A stretch of DNA of 8,974 bases from Deltaproteobacteria bacterium (GTDB taxonomy: Bacteria; Desulfobacterota; Desulfobacteria; Desulfobacterales; Desulfatirhabdiaceae), in assembly GCA_021778975.1 (NCBI GenBank), contig JAJYBO010000110.1, positions 1-8,974 on the forward strand, written 5' to 3'. Positions within the stretch are counted from its first letter, which is position 1. Each line of letters opens with the position of its first letter. A program made the translations under genes and the position numbers. This document shows, one piece after another, positions 1 to 7,704 of this stretch. Below the pieces are notes generated by a model. It was not told the origin of the DNA. It saw nothing but the letters and a program-made list of their open reading frames with translations, and searched no databases.

Positions 1-916
1 GAAGGGACGTCAGCGCCCGATCCACGCCGTGGACGACACCGATCGTACTGGCATCCGGCTGCTTGCTGACAATGACGGCGACAGCGGGGAATCCATTGCC
101 GTGAATCTGATAATGACGCGGCGCTCTCCCGTATCGGACCGATGCGATATCCTTCAGGAAGACCGACTTTGTCCCATCGGCGATTACCGGAACATCGAGA
201 ACATCATCCATCGTCTGGAGCCGGCTGTCACCGCGAATCAAATATTCTTTCGCCCCCCGATCTATGAAAGCCGATGCCGCAATCCGATTATTTTTGACCA
301 GAGCGGCCGTTATATTGCCGATGGTCAGATGCAGCCGCGCCAGAGCATCCGTTTTGAGCCGCACAATAAAGGCCGGCGCATCACCGCCCAGCACCTCCAC
401 ACGCGAGACCCCCCGGACGCTCATCAAACGGCTGACCACATCCATGCGTACACGGGTGCGCAAATCGCTCATGTCACTCCCCCCATACACCACATATCCG
501 ACAACTTCCTGAAGCGTGGTGCCGATATTCTCGAGGCGCGGCATAACGCCAAACGGCAGATTCGTTTGCACGGACGACAGTTCCGCCTGAACGAGCTGGC
601 GGGCATCCATCAGCCGCGTCCCCCAATCGAATTCGGCTGTAACCATTGAAATTCCCTCGATGGATTTCGAAGACACACGATGGACGCCCGAAATGGCGCG
701 GATTCCGTCCTCGACAGGACGTGTGACGAGCAACTCCATGTCTTCGGCGGCGGCGCCGGGATAATGGGTAATAACGTTCACCACCGGTATATCGAGACCA
801 GGAAACAGGCCCACCGACAAATGAAACAGCGCAAAAACGCCGCCCCACACAATGATTGCCACCGGAAGAATCACCGAAATCGGGTTATCAACGATCCCGT
901 GCAGTAACTTTTTCAT
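1..916 (-). CDS. RND efflux permease, second copy (RND2), 3' part cut off by the window edge
   Basis: This is the N-terminal 305 residues of a second inner-membrane RND permease; the frame is open to the left edge with no stop. The ATG at 916 lies 3 bp after the stop of the upstream adaptor and has an AGGA Shine-Dalgarno (924-927) 7 nt upstream. Visible parts are TM1 (about residues 12-34, ending in the typical LFPGLDIP), then the first periplasmic porter segments with YPGAAAEDMELLVTRPVE and the DWGT...ARQLVQAEL stretch, and an NIGTTLQEV segment that recalls the heavy-metal (CzcA/CusA) branch more than AcrB. The family exports substrates using the proton gradient as a homo- or heterotrimer. 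The TM4 and TM10 proton-relay residues and most substrate-contact loops lie outside the window, so the substrate cannot be inferred. It shares the family pattern with RND1 but is clearly divergent from it, so it is not a recent tandem copy. The RND family call is secure; the subfamily is tentative. Confidence 0.93.
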   Translation of the reverse strand, partial: MKKLLHGIVDNPISVILPVAIIVWGGVFALFHLSVGLFPGLDIPVVNVITHYPGAAAEDMELLVTRPVEDGIRAISGVHRVSSKSIEGISMVTAEFDWGTRLMDARQLVQAELSSVQTNLPFGVMPRLENIGTTLQEVVGYVVYGGSDMSDLRTRVRMDVVSRLMSVRGVSRVEVLGGDAPAFIVRLKTDALARLHLTIGNITAALVKNNRIAASAFIDRGAKEYLIRGDSRLQTMDDVLDVPVIADGTKSVFLKDIASVRYGRAPRHYQIHGNGFPAVAVIVSKQPDASTIGVVHGVDRALTSL

Positions 917-919
917 GGG

Positions 920-2020
920 TCAGTCCTGCTCTTTGAATTGTTTATTGAAATGACGGTAAAAAAGTTCGTACCCTCCCTGCGTAACGACGGACAGGCGCGG
1001 GTTCAGGGCGGAGGAAAATATCTCGACCCAACCGTCCTGCGTCAATCCCGGCCTGACGCTGCAAGCGCGATACGAATCGCCCTGCTTCAGAAAAACGAGT
1101 GGGTGTTCCTGCACGTCATAGACAATCGCCGAAGCAGGCACCGCCAGGGATTCATGCCCGTCCTCAACAACGATGCTTCCAGTGACCGTCCGCCCCGGAT
1201 GCAACTGCGTATCAATCTCCGCGCCCTCGATCCAGACCATCGTTGCCCCCGTACTTCCGGCTTCGGGCAGAACGCGGCGGACGATCCCGTGCAGCGACCG
1301 GTTTTCACCGACATTGACATCAGCGGTCTTGCCGGGAAGCAAAAGGCCCTGCGGCGGGAACAATGACGCCACAATTCTCAGATGCCCCGCATCAATGATA
1401 TCCCCAATGACCTGACCGACAGTAACGTTCTGCCCCACACTGACGCGCCGATTCGTAAAGATTCCGGTCACCGCGGCCCTCATACAGGTTCGATCTTCAA
1501 ACGCCTTCCGCCTCATACGGGCGCTGTATAGTTGCGTCCGAAGCCGGATTTGCATCTCCTGAGCCGCCGCCACTTCATTGTTGGTGGACAGACGCATCTT
1601 TAAATTCTGTTTGAGACGCACCACCATTTGCCGAGCAACATCATTCTGCGATGTCAAAGACAGGATATCGGCGGCAAGCCTGGCGCGTTGCGTTTCGACT
1701 GACATCCCTCCCAGTCGCGCCACCGGATCGCCTTTCGCGATTCTGGCCTGATCCGCGGCTTCGACGGCCTCGATGCGGCCCGGCATTAGGGCCGTGATTC
1801 TAACCGAAGACAGCGGTTCCACAACCCCGATCCACGACACACGATGCAGAAACGAGCGCAGAACCGGATGCACGGTGGTAATCAGCGGCGGCGCAACCAC
1901 CGTCGCCACCGGATGCGCCGAAGCGTTTTCGCTCACATCATGAAAACGCTTATATCCTCCGGCAAGCGCCAGACCGCCGAGAACCCCTATAACCAGGGCA
2001 ACACTGTTTCTAACACTCAT
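920..2020 (-). CDS. Periplasmic adaptor (membrane fusion protein) of RND efflux pump, second copy (MFP2)
   Basis: A 366-residue adaptor that would bridge an RND permease and the outer-membrane channel. Residues about 6-22 form one hydrophobic segment followed by YKRF. There is no lipobox and no obvious signal peptidase I site, so it probably stays anchored in the inner membrane with its body in the periplasm. In order: a first lipoyl half around 79-104 (MPGRIEAV...IAKGDPVARL), an alpha-helical hairpin about 107-175 rich in Gln, Arg and Leu, a second lipoyl half about 180-210 (AAVTGIFTNRRVSVGQNVTVGQ), a beta-barrel about 211-285, and a membrane-proximal domain to the end. The ATG at 2020 is chosen for its strong AGGAGG (2026-2031), 5 nt upstream. 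It starts 49 bp after RND1 and ends 3 bp before RND2, so it most likely partners RND2. Similarity to MFP1 is confined to the general family fold. The family call is firm; the substrate is unknown. Confidence 0.9.
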   Translation of the reverse strand: MSVRNSVALVIGVLGGLALAGGYKRFHDVSENASAHPVATVVAPPLITTVHPVLRSFLHRVSWIGVVEPLSSVRITALMPGRIEAVEAADQARIAKGDPVARLGGMSVETQRARLAADILSLTSQNDVARQMVVRLKQNLKMRLSTNNEVAAAQEMQIRLRTQLYSARMRRKAFEDRTCMRAAVTGIFTNRRVSVGQNVTVGQVIGDIIDAGHLRIVASLFPPQGLLLPGKTADVNVGENRSLHGIVRRVLPEAGSTGATMVWIEGAEIDTQLHPGRTVTGSIVVEDGHESLAVPASAIVYDVQEHPLVFLKQGDSYRACSVRPGLTQDGWVEIFSSALNPRLSVVTQGGYELFYRHFNKQFKEQD

Positions 2021-2025
2021 AAAAG

Positions 2026-2031
2026 CCTCCT
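2026..2031 (-). promoter_or_regulatory. Strong ribosome binding site starting the second adaptor-permease module
   Basis: On the minus strand this reads AGGAGG, followed by GCTTT and the ATG at 2020. The first three genes overlap each other, whereas the second module has a 49-bp spacer with its own strong site. Ribosomes can therefore load here independently of translation of RND1. No convincing -35/-10 pair was found in the 49 bp, so transcription is probably continuous from upstream. Confidence 0.7.
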
Positions 2032-2069
2032 CTTCCAGTACGCATCCCCATGATCGTATTCCCCGACCT

Positions 2070-5000
2070 TTACTGCCCCCTGCCCCATTTTTTCACCATC
2101 AGGTCGAAAAACACGGGCATGACCAGAAGCACCAGCGGTAACTGCACCACAAGGCCCGAAATAATGGCGATCGCCAGCGGCTGCTGCATCGCAGAACCTT
2201 CGCCGATTGCACACGCCAGGGGCAGCAAGGTCAGTATCGCCGCAAATGTCGTCATGGCGATAGGCCGCATGCGGTTTTTACCGGCTTCCACCAGCGCCGA
2301 CCGATGGTCCATATCCAGGATCAACTCGCGATATTCCGAAAAATAGAAGATCGCCACCTCCGTAACGATGCCAAGGATCATGGTCATACCCATCATGGCG
2401 GAGATATTCAGCTCGATGCCGGTCGCCCACAGCCCGATGAAGACCGCGGAAACCGCCATCAGCGGGATGGCCATGATGGCGATGACAACTCTGAAGTTTT
2501 CATATAAAAACAACAGCAGGAGGAAAACGAGCGCCACAGCGGCCGCGAAAACCCCCTCCAGTCCCTTGAACGCGATCTGCTGCTGCTGATAAAGACCGCC
2601 CAGTTCGTAATAGATGCCTTTCGGCAGCAGCCCCGGCGCCGCCAGCATGTGACGGACATCCCGAATCACGGATCCCATATCGCGTCCGGTGATGCGGGCG
2701 GTGACCGCCACCATGCGCTTGAGGTTCTCGCGGGCAATCTGCGGCTGCCCCATCACCGGAACGATGGTGGCGATCCGGTCGAGCGGGAACAGATGTCCGT
2801 CCGGCGCCCGCAGCATCAGATGCTTGATGTCCATATCCGCGCCGCGCAACCGGTGGGGAATCCAGACCCGGACACCGACCATCTTGACCCCGCGCTGCAC
2901 TTCGGTGGCAACCTTGCCATGCAGGCAGGTATAAAGAAGCTGTGTCACCGCCTCCGGGTTCATGCCTTCCAGCGCCGCCCTGTCGCGATCAATATGAATT
3001 TCCAGCGCATCGCCCGCCGGGTTGATGCCATCCCGGATTTCAACGATCCCGGGAACCTTCTCCAGTTTCGCGGCGATATGGCGGGCCGTCGTCTGAAGGA
3101 CGCCAATGTTGTCGGAAAACAGCTTGATTTCCACCGGCTGGGGCACCGCCGTCAGATCGCCGATCAGATCTTCCATCAATTGGGCCATTTCGATATTCAG
3201 GCCGGGCGCCTTCTGACGAATCTGATTGCGAATATCGTCCATGACCTGCTCGATTGTCCGGCGCGGCAGGGGTTTGAGGCGGATGAAAAAATCGCCCTCA
3301 TTGGCCTCGGACAGACCGCCGCCCAGCCCCGTTCCGGTGCGCCGGGAATACGTATCCACATCCGGAACGGACTGAATGATCTGTTCCACCTGCCGCAGCA
3401 GACGATCTGTCTCGGTGAGCGCGGTGCCCGGCGCGGTGCGATAGTCCAGAACGAATCCGCCTTCATCCATCGCCGGCATGAATCCGGAGCCGACGCGATG
3501 AAACGTTATCCAGCCGGCCGCCAGGAGCGGCGCCACCATCAGCAGCACCAGCGACGGATGACGCAATATCCGCCGCATCATGTGTTCATAGCGCCTGTGA
3601 AGCCACTCGGTCATGCGGCCGCCTTCCTTTTGCGCCGCATCTTTCGCGTTCAGAAAATGATCCGCCAGAATCGGCACGGCCAGCCATGTAATCAGAAAGG
3701 AAAAGAGCAGCGCGGAGGCCATCGTCACCGACAACGCCTTGAAAAACGCCCCCGTGACGCCGGTCAGAAACGCCAGCGGCATGAAAACGACGATGGTCGC
3801 CGCGCTGGAACCGCACAGCGGTTGAAAAAATTCCAGGGCCGCCGCCATGACCTTGCCATGATGCGGACCGCCGCCTCGAAGCCTCCGGACAATATGTTCG
3901 ATCATGACAATGGCGTCGTCAATGACCAGACCGACCGCGGCCGCCATGCCGCCGAGCGTCATGATGTTGAAACTCATCCCCAGAGCGAACAGCATGACGA
4001 CGGTCGCCGCCAGCGCCATCGGCACGACAATGGCGGCAATCAGCGTGATTTTGATATTGCGCAGGAAAAACAGCAGCACCAGCATGGCCAGAAGGACGCC
4101 GATCAGGATAGCGTCCCGCACGCTCACCGCGGAAGCCGTCACAAGCTGACTCTGATCGTACCAGTTTGCAATCGAAACGCCCCTGGGCAACTGAGGCCGA
4201 AACGCTTCAAGCTTTTTTTTGACGTCATTCGCAATTTTCACGCTGTTGCCGCCGGGCTGCTGATATATCTGAAGCTGAACGGCGTCCTTGCCGTCCGCGG
4301 TGACCCGTATCCACTTCGGCGCCGTCGAAACCTTGACCGTTGCAACATCCTCCAGACGCACCACGCCGTTGCGGCCGCTTCTGAGAACAATATTCTTGAT
4401 CTGATCCAGATTTTCGAACTGCGTGTTCGAAATCATCAGGTAGAGTTTATAGTGGTCTTCGAGCCGGCCCACCGCCTTGAGGACATTCGAGGCGCTCAAG
4501 GCGGACGTGAGGTCGTTTAAGGCAAACCCATACGCCTGAAGCCGGGCGGGATCCACCGATACCTGGTATTCTTCCTGCGTTCCGCCGTTGACATCTACCA
4601 GCGCCACGCCATTGACGCCGAAGAACAGCGGACGGAGCTGATACTGCGCAATGTCCCGGAGTTTCGTCAACGAGACTGTTGACGATGTCAGACTGTAGGC
4701 GATAATGGGAAACACGGTGGGGTCCATGCGCCGGGTGAGAAAGGATGTGCCCGCCGGCAACTGAGAGGCGATCTGGGCAATGGCGGCATTGACCTGCAAT
4801 GTTGCGGACGCCATGTTCGTCCCCCATTCCATATTGATGGAAATATCGGCGCTGCCGCGGCTGGTCCTGGATCTCACGTTGACAAGACCCGGCACCCGGC
4901 GCACCGCTTCCTCCACCGGACGGGTCACCTGAAGGGCCATCTGTTCCGCCGGTCTGTCCCCGGCATCCAAAGTAACGTCAATCCGGGGAAAATCCACATT

Positions 5001-5114
5001 GGGGAACAGCGCAACCGGTAGTTTGGTCGCGGCGATCAGACCACCAATGGACAACATCGCCACCAGAAAGAGGATGGAGCGACGATGCGTCTGAATCCAT
5101 CGGGTGATTTTCAT
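2070..5114 (-). CDS. RND efflux permease, first copy (RND1), HME-like with mixed proton-relay residues
   Basis: A complete 1014-residue inner-membrane permease that would use proton influx to drive export, as a trimer docked to an adaptor and a TolC-type channel. It has the usual duplicated plan: TM1 (about 13-30), a large periplasmic loop (about 31-330), TM2-6 (about 332-485), TM7 (about 522-540), a second periplasmic loop (about 541-850), and TM8-12 (about 851-1003). TM4 contains GLVIDDAIVMIE, giving D399, D400 and E406. TM10 contains GIVTEVAIFYFSE, placing E919 where AcrB has Lys940. The post-TM7 motif GSGFMPAMDEGGF and the GDFFIRLKP segment resemble the heavy-metal (CusA/CzcA) branch. The CzcA first Asp of DFG is absent (Ala). 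Its length is near the short end for the family. The ATG at 5114 overlaps the stop of MFP1 (ATGA), with GAGGGGG 4 nt upstream. It probably pairs with MFP1. The substrate (metal, organic or lipid-like) cannot be decided from sequence. Confidence 0.96.
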   Translation of the reverse strand: MKITRWIQTHRRSILFLVAMLSIGGLIAATKLPVALFPNVDFPRIDVTLDAGDRPAEQMALQVTRPVEEAVRRVPGLVNVRSRTSRGSADISINMEWGTNMASATLQVNAAIAQIASQLPAGTSFLTRRMDPTVFPIIAYSLTSSTVSLTKLRDIAQYQLRPLFFGVNGVALVDVNGGTQEEYQVSVDPARLQAYGFALNDLTSALSASNVLKAVGRLEDHYKLYLMISNTQFENLDQIKNIVLRSGRNGVVRLEDVATVKVSTAPKWIRVTADGKDAVQLQIYQQPGGNSVKIANDVKKKLEAFRPQLPRGVSIANWYDQSQLVTASAVSVRDAILIGVLLAMLVLLFFLRNIKITLIAAIVVPMALAATVVMLFALGMSFNIMTLGGMAAAVGLVIDDAIVMIEHIVRRLRGGGPHHGKVMAAALEFFQPLCGSSAATIVVFMPLAFLTGVTGAFFKALSVTMASALLFSFLITWLAVPILADHFLNAKDAAQKEGGRMTEWLHRRYEHMMRRILRHPSLVLLMVAPLLAAGWITFHRVGSGFMPAMDEGGFVLDYRTAPGTALTETDRLLRQVEQIIQSVPDVDTYSRRTGTGLGGGLSEANEGDFFIRLKPLPRRTIEQVMDDIRNQIRQKAPGLNIEMAQLMEDLIGDLTAVPQPVEIKLFSDNIGVLQTTARHIAAKLEKVPGIVEIRDGINPAGDALEIHIDRDRAALEGMNPEAVTQLLYTCLHGKVATEVQRGVKMVGVRVWIPHRLRGADMDIKHLMLRAPDGHLFPLDRIATIVPVMGQPQIARENLKRMVAVTARITGRDMGSVIRDVRHMLAAPGLLPKGIYYELGGLYQQQQIAFKGLEGVFAAAVALVFLLLLFLYENFRVVIAIMAIPLMAVSAVFIGLWATGIELNISAMMGMTMILGIVTEVAIFYFSEYRELILDMDHRSALVEAGKNRMRPIAMTTFAAILTLLPLACAIGEGSAMQQPLAIAIISGLVVQLPLVLLVMPVFFDLMVKKWGRGQ

Positions 5115-6142
5115 TGCGCCCCCTCTCTGACCGCCATATTGTCGTGAAGCTCATAGTTTCCCAGAATCACGACGTTCATGTTCGAATTGATCTTTCCCTG
5201 CACAGCCACCACCTGATCGTTTTCCACACCGGTAACGACATTGATCCGAACGGCGCGGTTGTTGACAACTTGAAAAATATAGGCGCCGTTGTCGTCGCGC
5301 AACACCGCCGAACGCGGCGCCGCTATACAGCGCTGATTTTTCAGGATGATTTTTCCCGATACCTCCATCCCCGGAACAAAATGGATCGCGGAACGATCGT
5401 CAAGCCGAACCTGCACGTCCATGCGCCGCGTTTGCGGATTGATCACACCGCCGATGTTCGCCACATGTCCTTTCATGACCTGCCCTGGATCAAATACGGA
5501 CTGAACGATGACCGGCATGTTCAGTTTTACGTTATGAATATTCTCAGGCTCCACCCCCAACGCCGCGATAAGAAATGCGCCCGGCGTCAACTGAAGCAGC
5601 GAGACACCCGGCGCAACGCGGTCGCCCTGCCGGACATCCACACGGGTGACGATGCCATCAAAAGGGGCCGTCAGCTCTTCTCTGCGACTTCCCTTCCCCT
5701 GTTTTCGAAGAAGATCGAGCGCCGCCAGCGCGTCTGTCAGGGATTTCTGCGCCGTCGCCAACTGCGACTGCGTTGCCAGATGCTGCGCCACCATGGTTTC
5801 AGTCCGCTGCAACGATTTCTGCGCAAAATCCACCGCCGTCATCGCCTGCCGATACGCCGTGGAATCGGCGGGATCGGTCTGAAAATCCAGCAGCGGCGTC
5901 CCGCGTGTGACGGTTTGCCCCACGGCGGCCATCACCTGGGAAACTTCACCGGATTTGGCGAGACTGATATTCTTTACGCGCCGGGGATCCGTTCTAACGA
6001 CGCCATAGGCATTCAGGCTGACCGGCAATGACATTTCTTTCAAGACACCGGTCTTCACCAAAACGGATGGCTCCGCAAACGCCGCTGCTGCAAACATCAT
6101 CATCCATAACATCACTGTGGTTGAAATCAGTTGTTTTTTCAT
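5111..6142 (-). CDS. Periplasmic adaptor (membrane fusion protein) of RND efflux pump, first copy (MFP1)
   Basis: A 343-residue adaptor linking RND1 to the outer-membrane channel. It begins with a clear signal peptide (KKQ, then a hydrophobic run rich in Met and Ala) with a likely cleavage after AFA at residue 23, so the mature protein should be periplasmic and not lipidated. Next come a first lipoyl half (about 60-88, SGEVSQVMAAVGQTVTRGTPLL), a short helical hairpin (about 92-148), a second lipoyl half (about 158-187, TAPFDGIVTRVDVRQGDRVAPG), a beta-barrel (about 188-268) and a membrane-proximal domain (about 270-340). I chose the ATG at 6142, which shares one base with the TGA of the channel gene (TGATG) and has AAGGA about 8 nt upstream. 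An in-frame GTG at 6145 would add one residue. The gene ends in a 4-base ATGA overlap with RND1. The layout indicates translational coupling of all three genes. There is no histidine- or methionine-rich metal-binding tail of the kind seen in some CusB/CzcB proteins. Confidence 0.94.
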   Translation of the reverse strand: MKKQLISTTVMLWMMMFAAAAFAEPSVLVKTGVLKEMSLPVSLNAYGVVRTDPRRVKNISLAKSGEVSQVMAAVGQTVTRGTPLLDFQTDPADSTAYRQAMTAVDFAQKSLQRTETMVAQHLATQSQLATAQKSLTDALAALDLLRKQGKGSRREELTAPFDGIVTRVDVRQGDRVAPGVSLLQLTPGAFLIAALGVEPENIHNVKLNMPVIVQSVFDPGQVMKGHVANIGGVINPQTRRMDVQVRLDDRSAIHFVPGMEVSGKIILKNQRCIAAPRSAVLRDDNGAYIFQVVNNRAVRINVVTGVENDQVVAVQGKINSNMNVVILGNYELHDNMAVREGAQ

Positions 6143-7509
6143 CACGAGTTTCCTTCATTATTGAACGCCTGACAGGCGCCGGTTCCCAAAAGCGTTTGCA
6201 GCGCGATACGCTGACCGACCACAGCCTGTTCCAGACGGATTTGTTCCAGAGTTTTGTCCAGCAGGCGGGAGTTCAGCGTCACATAGATCATTTCATCCAT
6301 ATCGCCGGCGGCATACGCCTTTTCCGCCGCATTGACGGCATCTTCCAGAGACTGCTTTGAGGCCTGCACCGCTTCCAGTTGCGTTTTCAACAACCGCTGA
6401 TCTTTCAGAATCTCGGAAATGGCGCTGCGCGCGCCCGCCAGACGATTTTCGAATTCATCGTAAAGGCGTTTACGGGTGGCCTTTTCAACGGCGACCTTGC
6501 CTTCGTGATGATTTAATATGGGCAGGGACAGGGCTATCGAGGGACCGATGGTTTCGACATTGCTGGTGTCGCTGGCCCGTGCAATGCTGATGCTGATCGC
6601 GGGAAACTGACGAATGATGGCCTCCCGGTATTTCAGATCCTGAGCTTCGTAACCAGCTTTGAGCGCCAGCATATCCGGACGTCGGTACGCCAGTTCGCTC
6701 AGCATCGCATCAATACGGGATTTGTCCATATGCGGCAGCATTACATCCCCGACCAGGGGAAGGGCGACATCGGGGGCCACCCCCAGCAGACGGGTCAGTT
6801 CATAATGCGTTTTCAGGCGCTGACGGTTCAACTCTGCAATCTGGCGATCCATACCGGCCAGGGCCGCCAGATCGGCGCCGGAGGTGTTCAGCGTGACATT
6901 GCCGTCTTTAAACGCCTGACGCACATGATGGTAACGATCCGCCAGCAGGTTGCGGTACGCGGTCAGCGTTTTGGCCAGCCGATTCTGATAGTAACTTTGC
7001 GCGAACAGCCGCCGGGCTTCCCCGATCACCTGCCATTCCCGCCACAAAATGACCAGATCGTACTTCCGTACTTTTTTCTTCGCGGCGCCGACAGCGGCGT
7101 TTCGGGTCAAGAGTGACGTCCAGTCGTAACTAACGCCCAGACTCGTCGCCGTATAGTTCGAACCCGACGTTGAACTGCTCGGAAAGTCCAGCCCCGCCGC
7201 AAGCTGAGGATTCGGCAGCAAACCGGCGTCAAAAGCCTGAGCGCGGGCGATACCGGCGTCATCACGCGCCAGTTTCAGCTCTGGATTGTTCACCACGGCC
7301 AGAATGGCGACATCGGTGATATCCAGACCGTCATCCGGATTGAACGGATGGGCTTCATGCCGCAGCAGCGGAATTTCGGCGGCGCCTACCGTAATGCGGG
7401 GAATCCGATGAGGCATATCCGCATCCATGTTCAGCGGTTTGGCCTGATACGCCTCACAGCCGCCCAGAATCAACGGCAGCATCACCGCCGCCAGCCAATA
7501 CATTTTCAT
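6142..7509 (-). CDS. Outer-membrane efflux channel lipoprotein, TolC/CusC-like (OEP family)
   Basis: A 455-residue outer-membrane factor that should form a trimeric beta-barrel with a periplasmic alpha-tunnel, the exit duct of the pump. The N-terminus KMYWLAAVMLPLILGGC is a lipoprotein signal peptide with lipobox LGGC, so Cys18 should be lipidated. The +2 residue is Glu, which does not act as an inner-membrane retention signal. Two OEP repeats are visible: one starts near 63 (DITDVAILAVVNNPELKLARDD) with LLPNPQLAAGLDFP, the second near 266 (ELAYRRPDMLALKAGYEAQ) with QFPAISISIA and the LSLPIL strand. Long helical stretches lie at about 138-245 and 338-440. A start at 7575 would add 22 unlikely residues. 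The ATG at 7509 is preferred because an AGGAGG (7518-7523) lies 8 nt upstream and the lipoprotein signal then begins the protein. It is the first gene of the operon, and its TGA overlaps the ATG of MFP1. It is the only channel gene visible for two adaptor-permease pairs. Confidence 0.95.
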   Translation of the reverse strand: MKMYWLAAVMLPLILGGCEAYQAKPLNMDADMPHRIPRITVGAAEIPLLRHEAHPFNPDDGLDITDVAILAVVNNPELKLARDDAGIARAQAFDAGLLPNPQLAAGLDFPSSSTSGSNYTATSLGVSYDWTSLLTRNAAVGAAKKKVRKYDLVILWREWQVIGEARRLFAQSYYQNRLAKTLTAYRNLLADRYHHVRQAFKDGNVTLNTSGADLAALAGMDRQIAELNRQRLKTHYELTRLLGVAPDVALPLVGDVMLPHMDKSRIDAMLSELAYRRPDMLALKAGYEAQDLKYREAIIRQFPAISISIARASDTSNVETIGPSIALSLPILNHHEGKVAVEKATRKRLYDEFENRLAGARSAISEILKDQRLLKTQLEAVQASKQSLEDAVNAAEKAYAAGDMDEMIYVTLNSRLLDKTLEQIRLEQAVVGQRIALQTLLGTGACQAFNNEGNS

Positions 7510-7517
7510 ATGTGGAT

Positions 7518-7523
7518 CCTCCT
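7518..7523 (-). promoter_or_regulatory. Ribosome binding site deciding the start of the outer-membrane channel gene
   Basis: The minus strand reads AGGAGG here, 8 nt before the ATG at 7509. This consensus site, together with the lipoprotein signal that follows, argues against the upstream in-frame start at 7575. Confidence 0.8.
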
Positions 7524-7532
7524 GAAACTCGA

Positions 7533-7630
7533 TGTTCAAGTTTTTTGCGTACATCAACGATACGCTTACAGGCAATTATGTGAACAATCGCCTACCAAAT
7601 ATATTGGTGAACATTACAATACCATGAACA
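7533..7630. promoter_or_regulatory. Cluster of TGAACA repeats with a small palindrome, candidate operator of the efflux operon
   Basis: TGAACA occurs at 7581-7586, 7608-7613 and 7625-7630, and its inverse TGTTCA at 7533-7538. Read on the minus strand, two copies extend to a 9-base direct repeat of the form T(T/A)ATGTTCA spaced 17 bases apart. The palindrome ACCAA-ATATA-TTGGT (7594-7608) abuts one copy. All lie between the presumed promoter and the channel gene, the usual place for a repressor or activator of an efflux operon. No regulator gene lies in the window, and the binding protein is unknown. The repeat is seen directly; the regulatory role is inference. Confidence 0.4.
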
Positions 7631-7632
7631 TA

Positions 7633-7662
7633 ATGATAAATGTACGGATGAGTGATCTTCAA
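7633..7662 (-). promoter_or_regulatory. Candidate sigma-70-type promoter for the efflux operon
   Basis: On the minus strand TTGAAG (7662-7657) and TATCAT (7638-7633) are separated by 18 bases, a fair match to -35 and -10 hexamers. They lie about 120 bases upstream of the channel gene, just before the TGTTCA repeat cluster. AT-rich DNA gives such matches by chance, and other weaker pairs exist nearer the gene, so this is only a candidate. Confidence 0.3.
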
Positions 7663-7704
7663 TAGAGGGAAAAATGCGGTATTACGAAAGGAATTATGAT
7701 GCCC

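Noticed and set aside
29..649. 206-codon open frame on the plus strand at the left edge
   Set aside because: It lies opposite the clear N-terminal part of RND2 and has no recognisable features of its own.
2649..4520. 623-codon open frame on the plus strand, antisense to RND1
   Set aside because: Its product is rich in His, Arg, Gln and Asp with no domain or membrane pattern, as expected for the reverse of a GC-rich gene. The opposite strand encodes an unmistakable full-length RND permease.
5114..6031. 305-codon open frame on the plus strand, antisense to MFP1
   Set aside because: Low-complexity Arg/His-rich product; the minus strand carries a complete adaptor with signal peptide and lipoyl motifs.
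7533..7630. CRISPR-like spaced repeats
   Set aside because: The repeated unit is only 6-9 bases with irregular spacing; this fits regulatory half-sites, not a CRISPR array.
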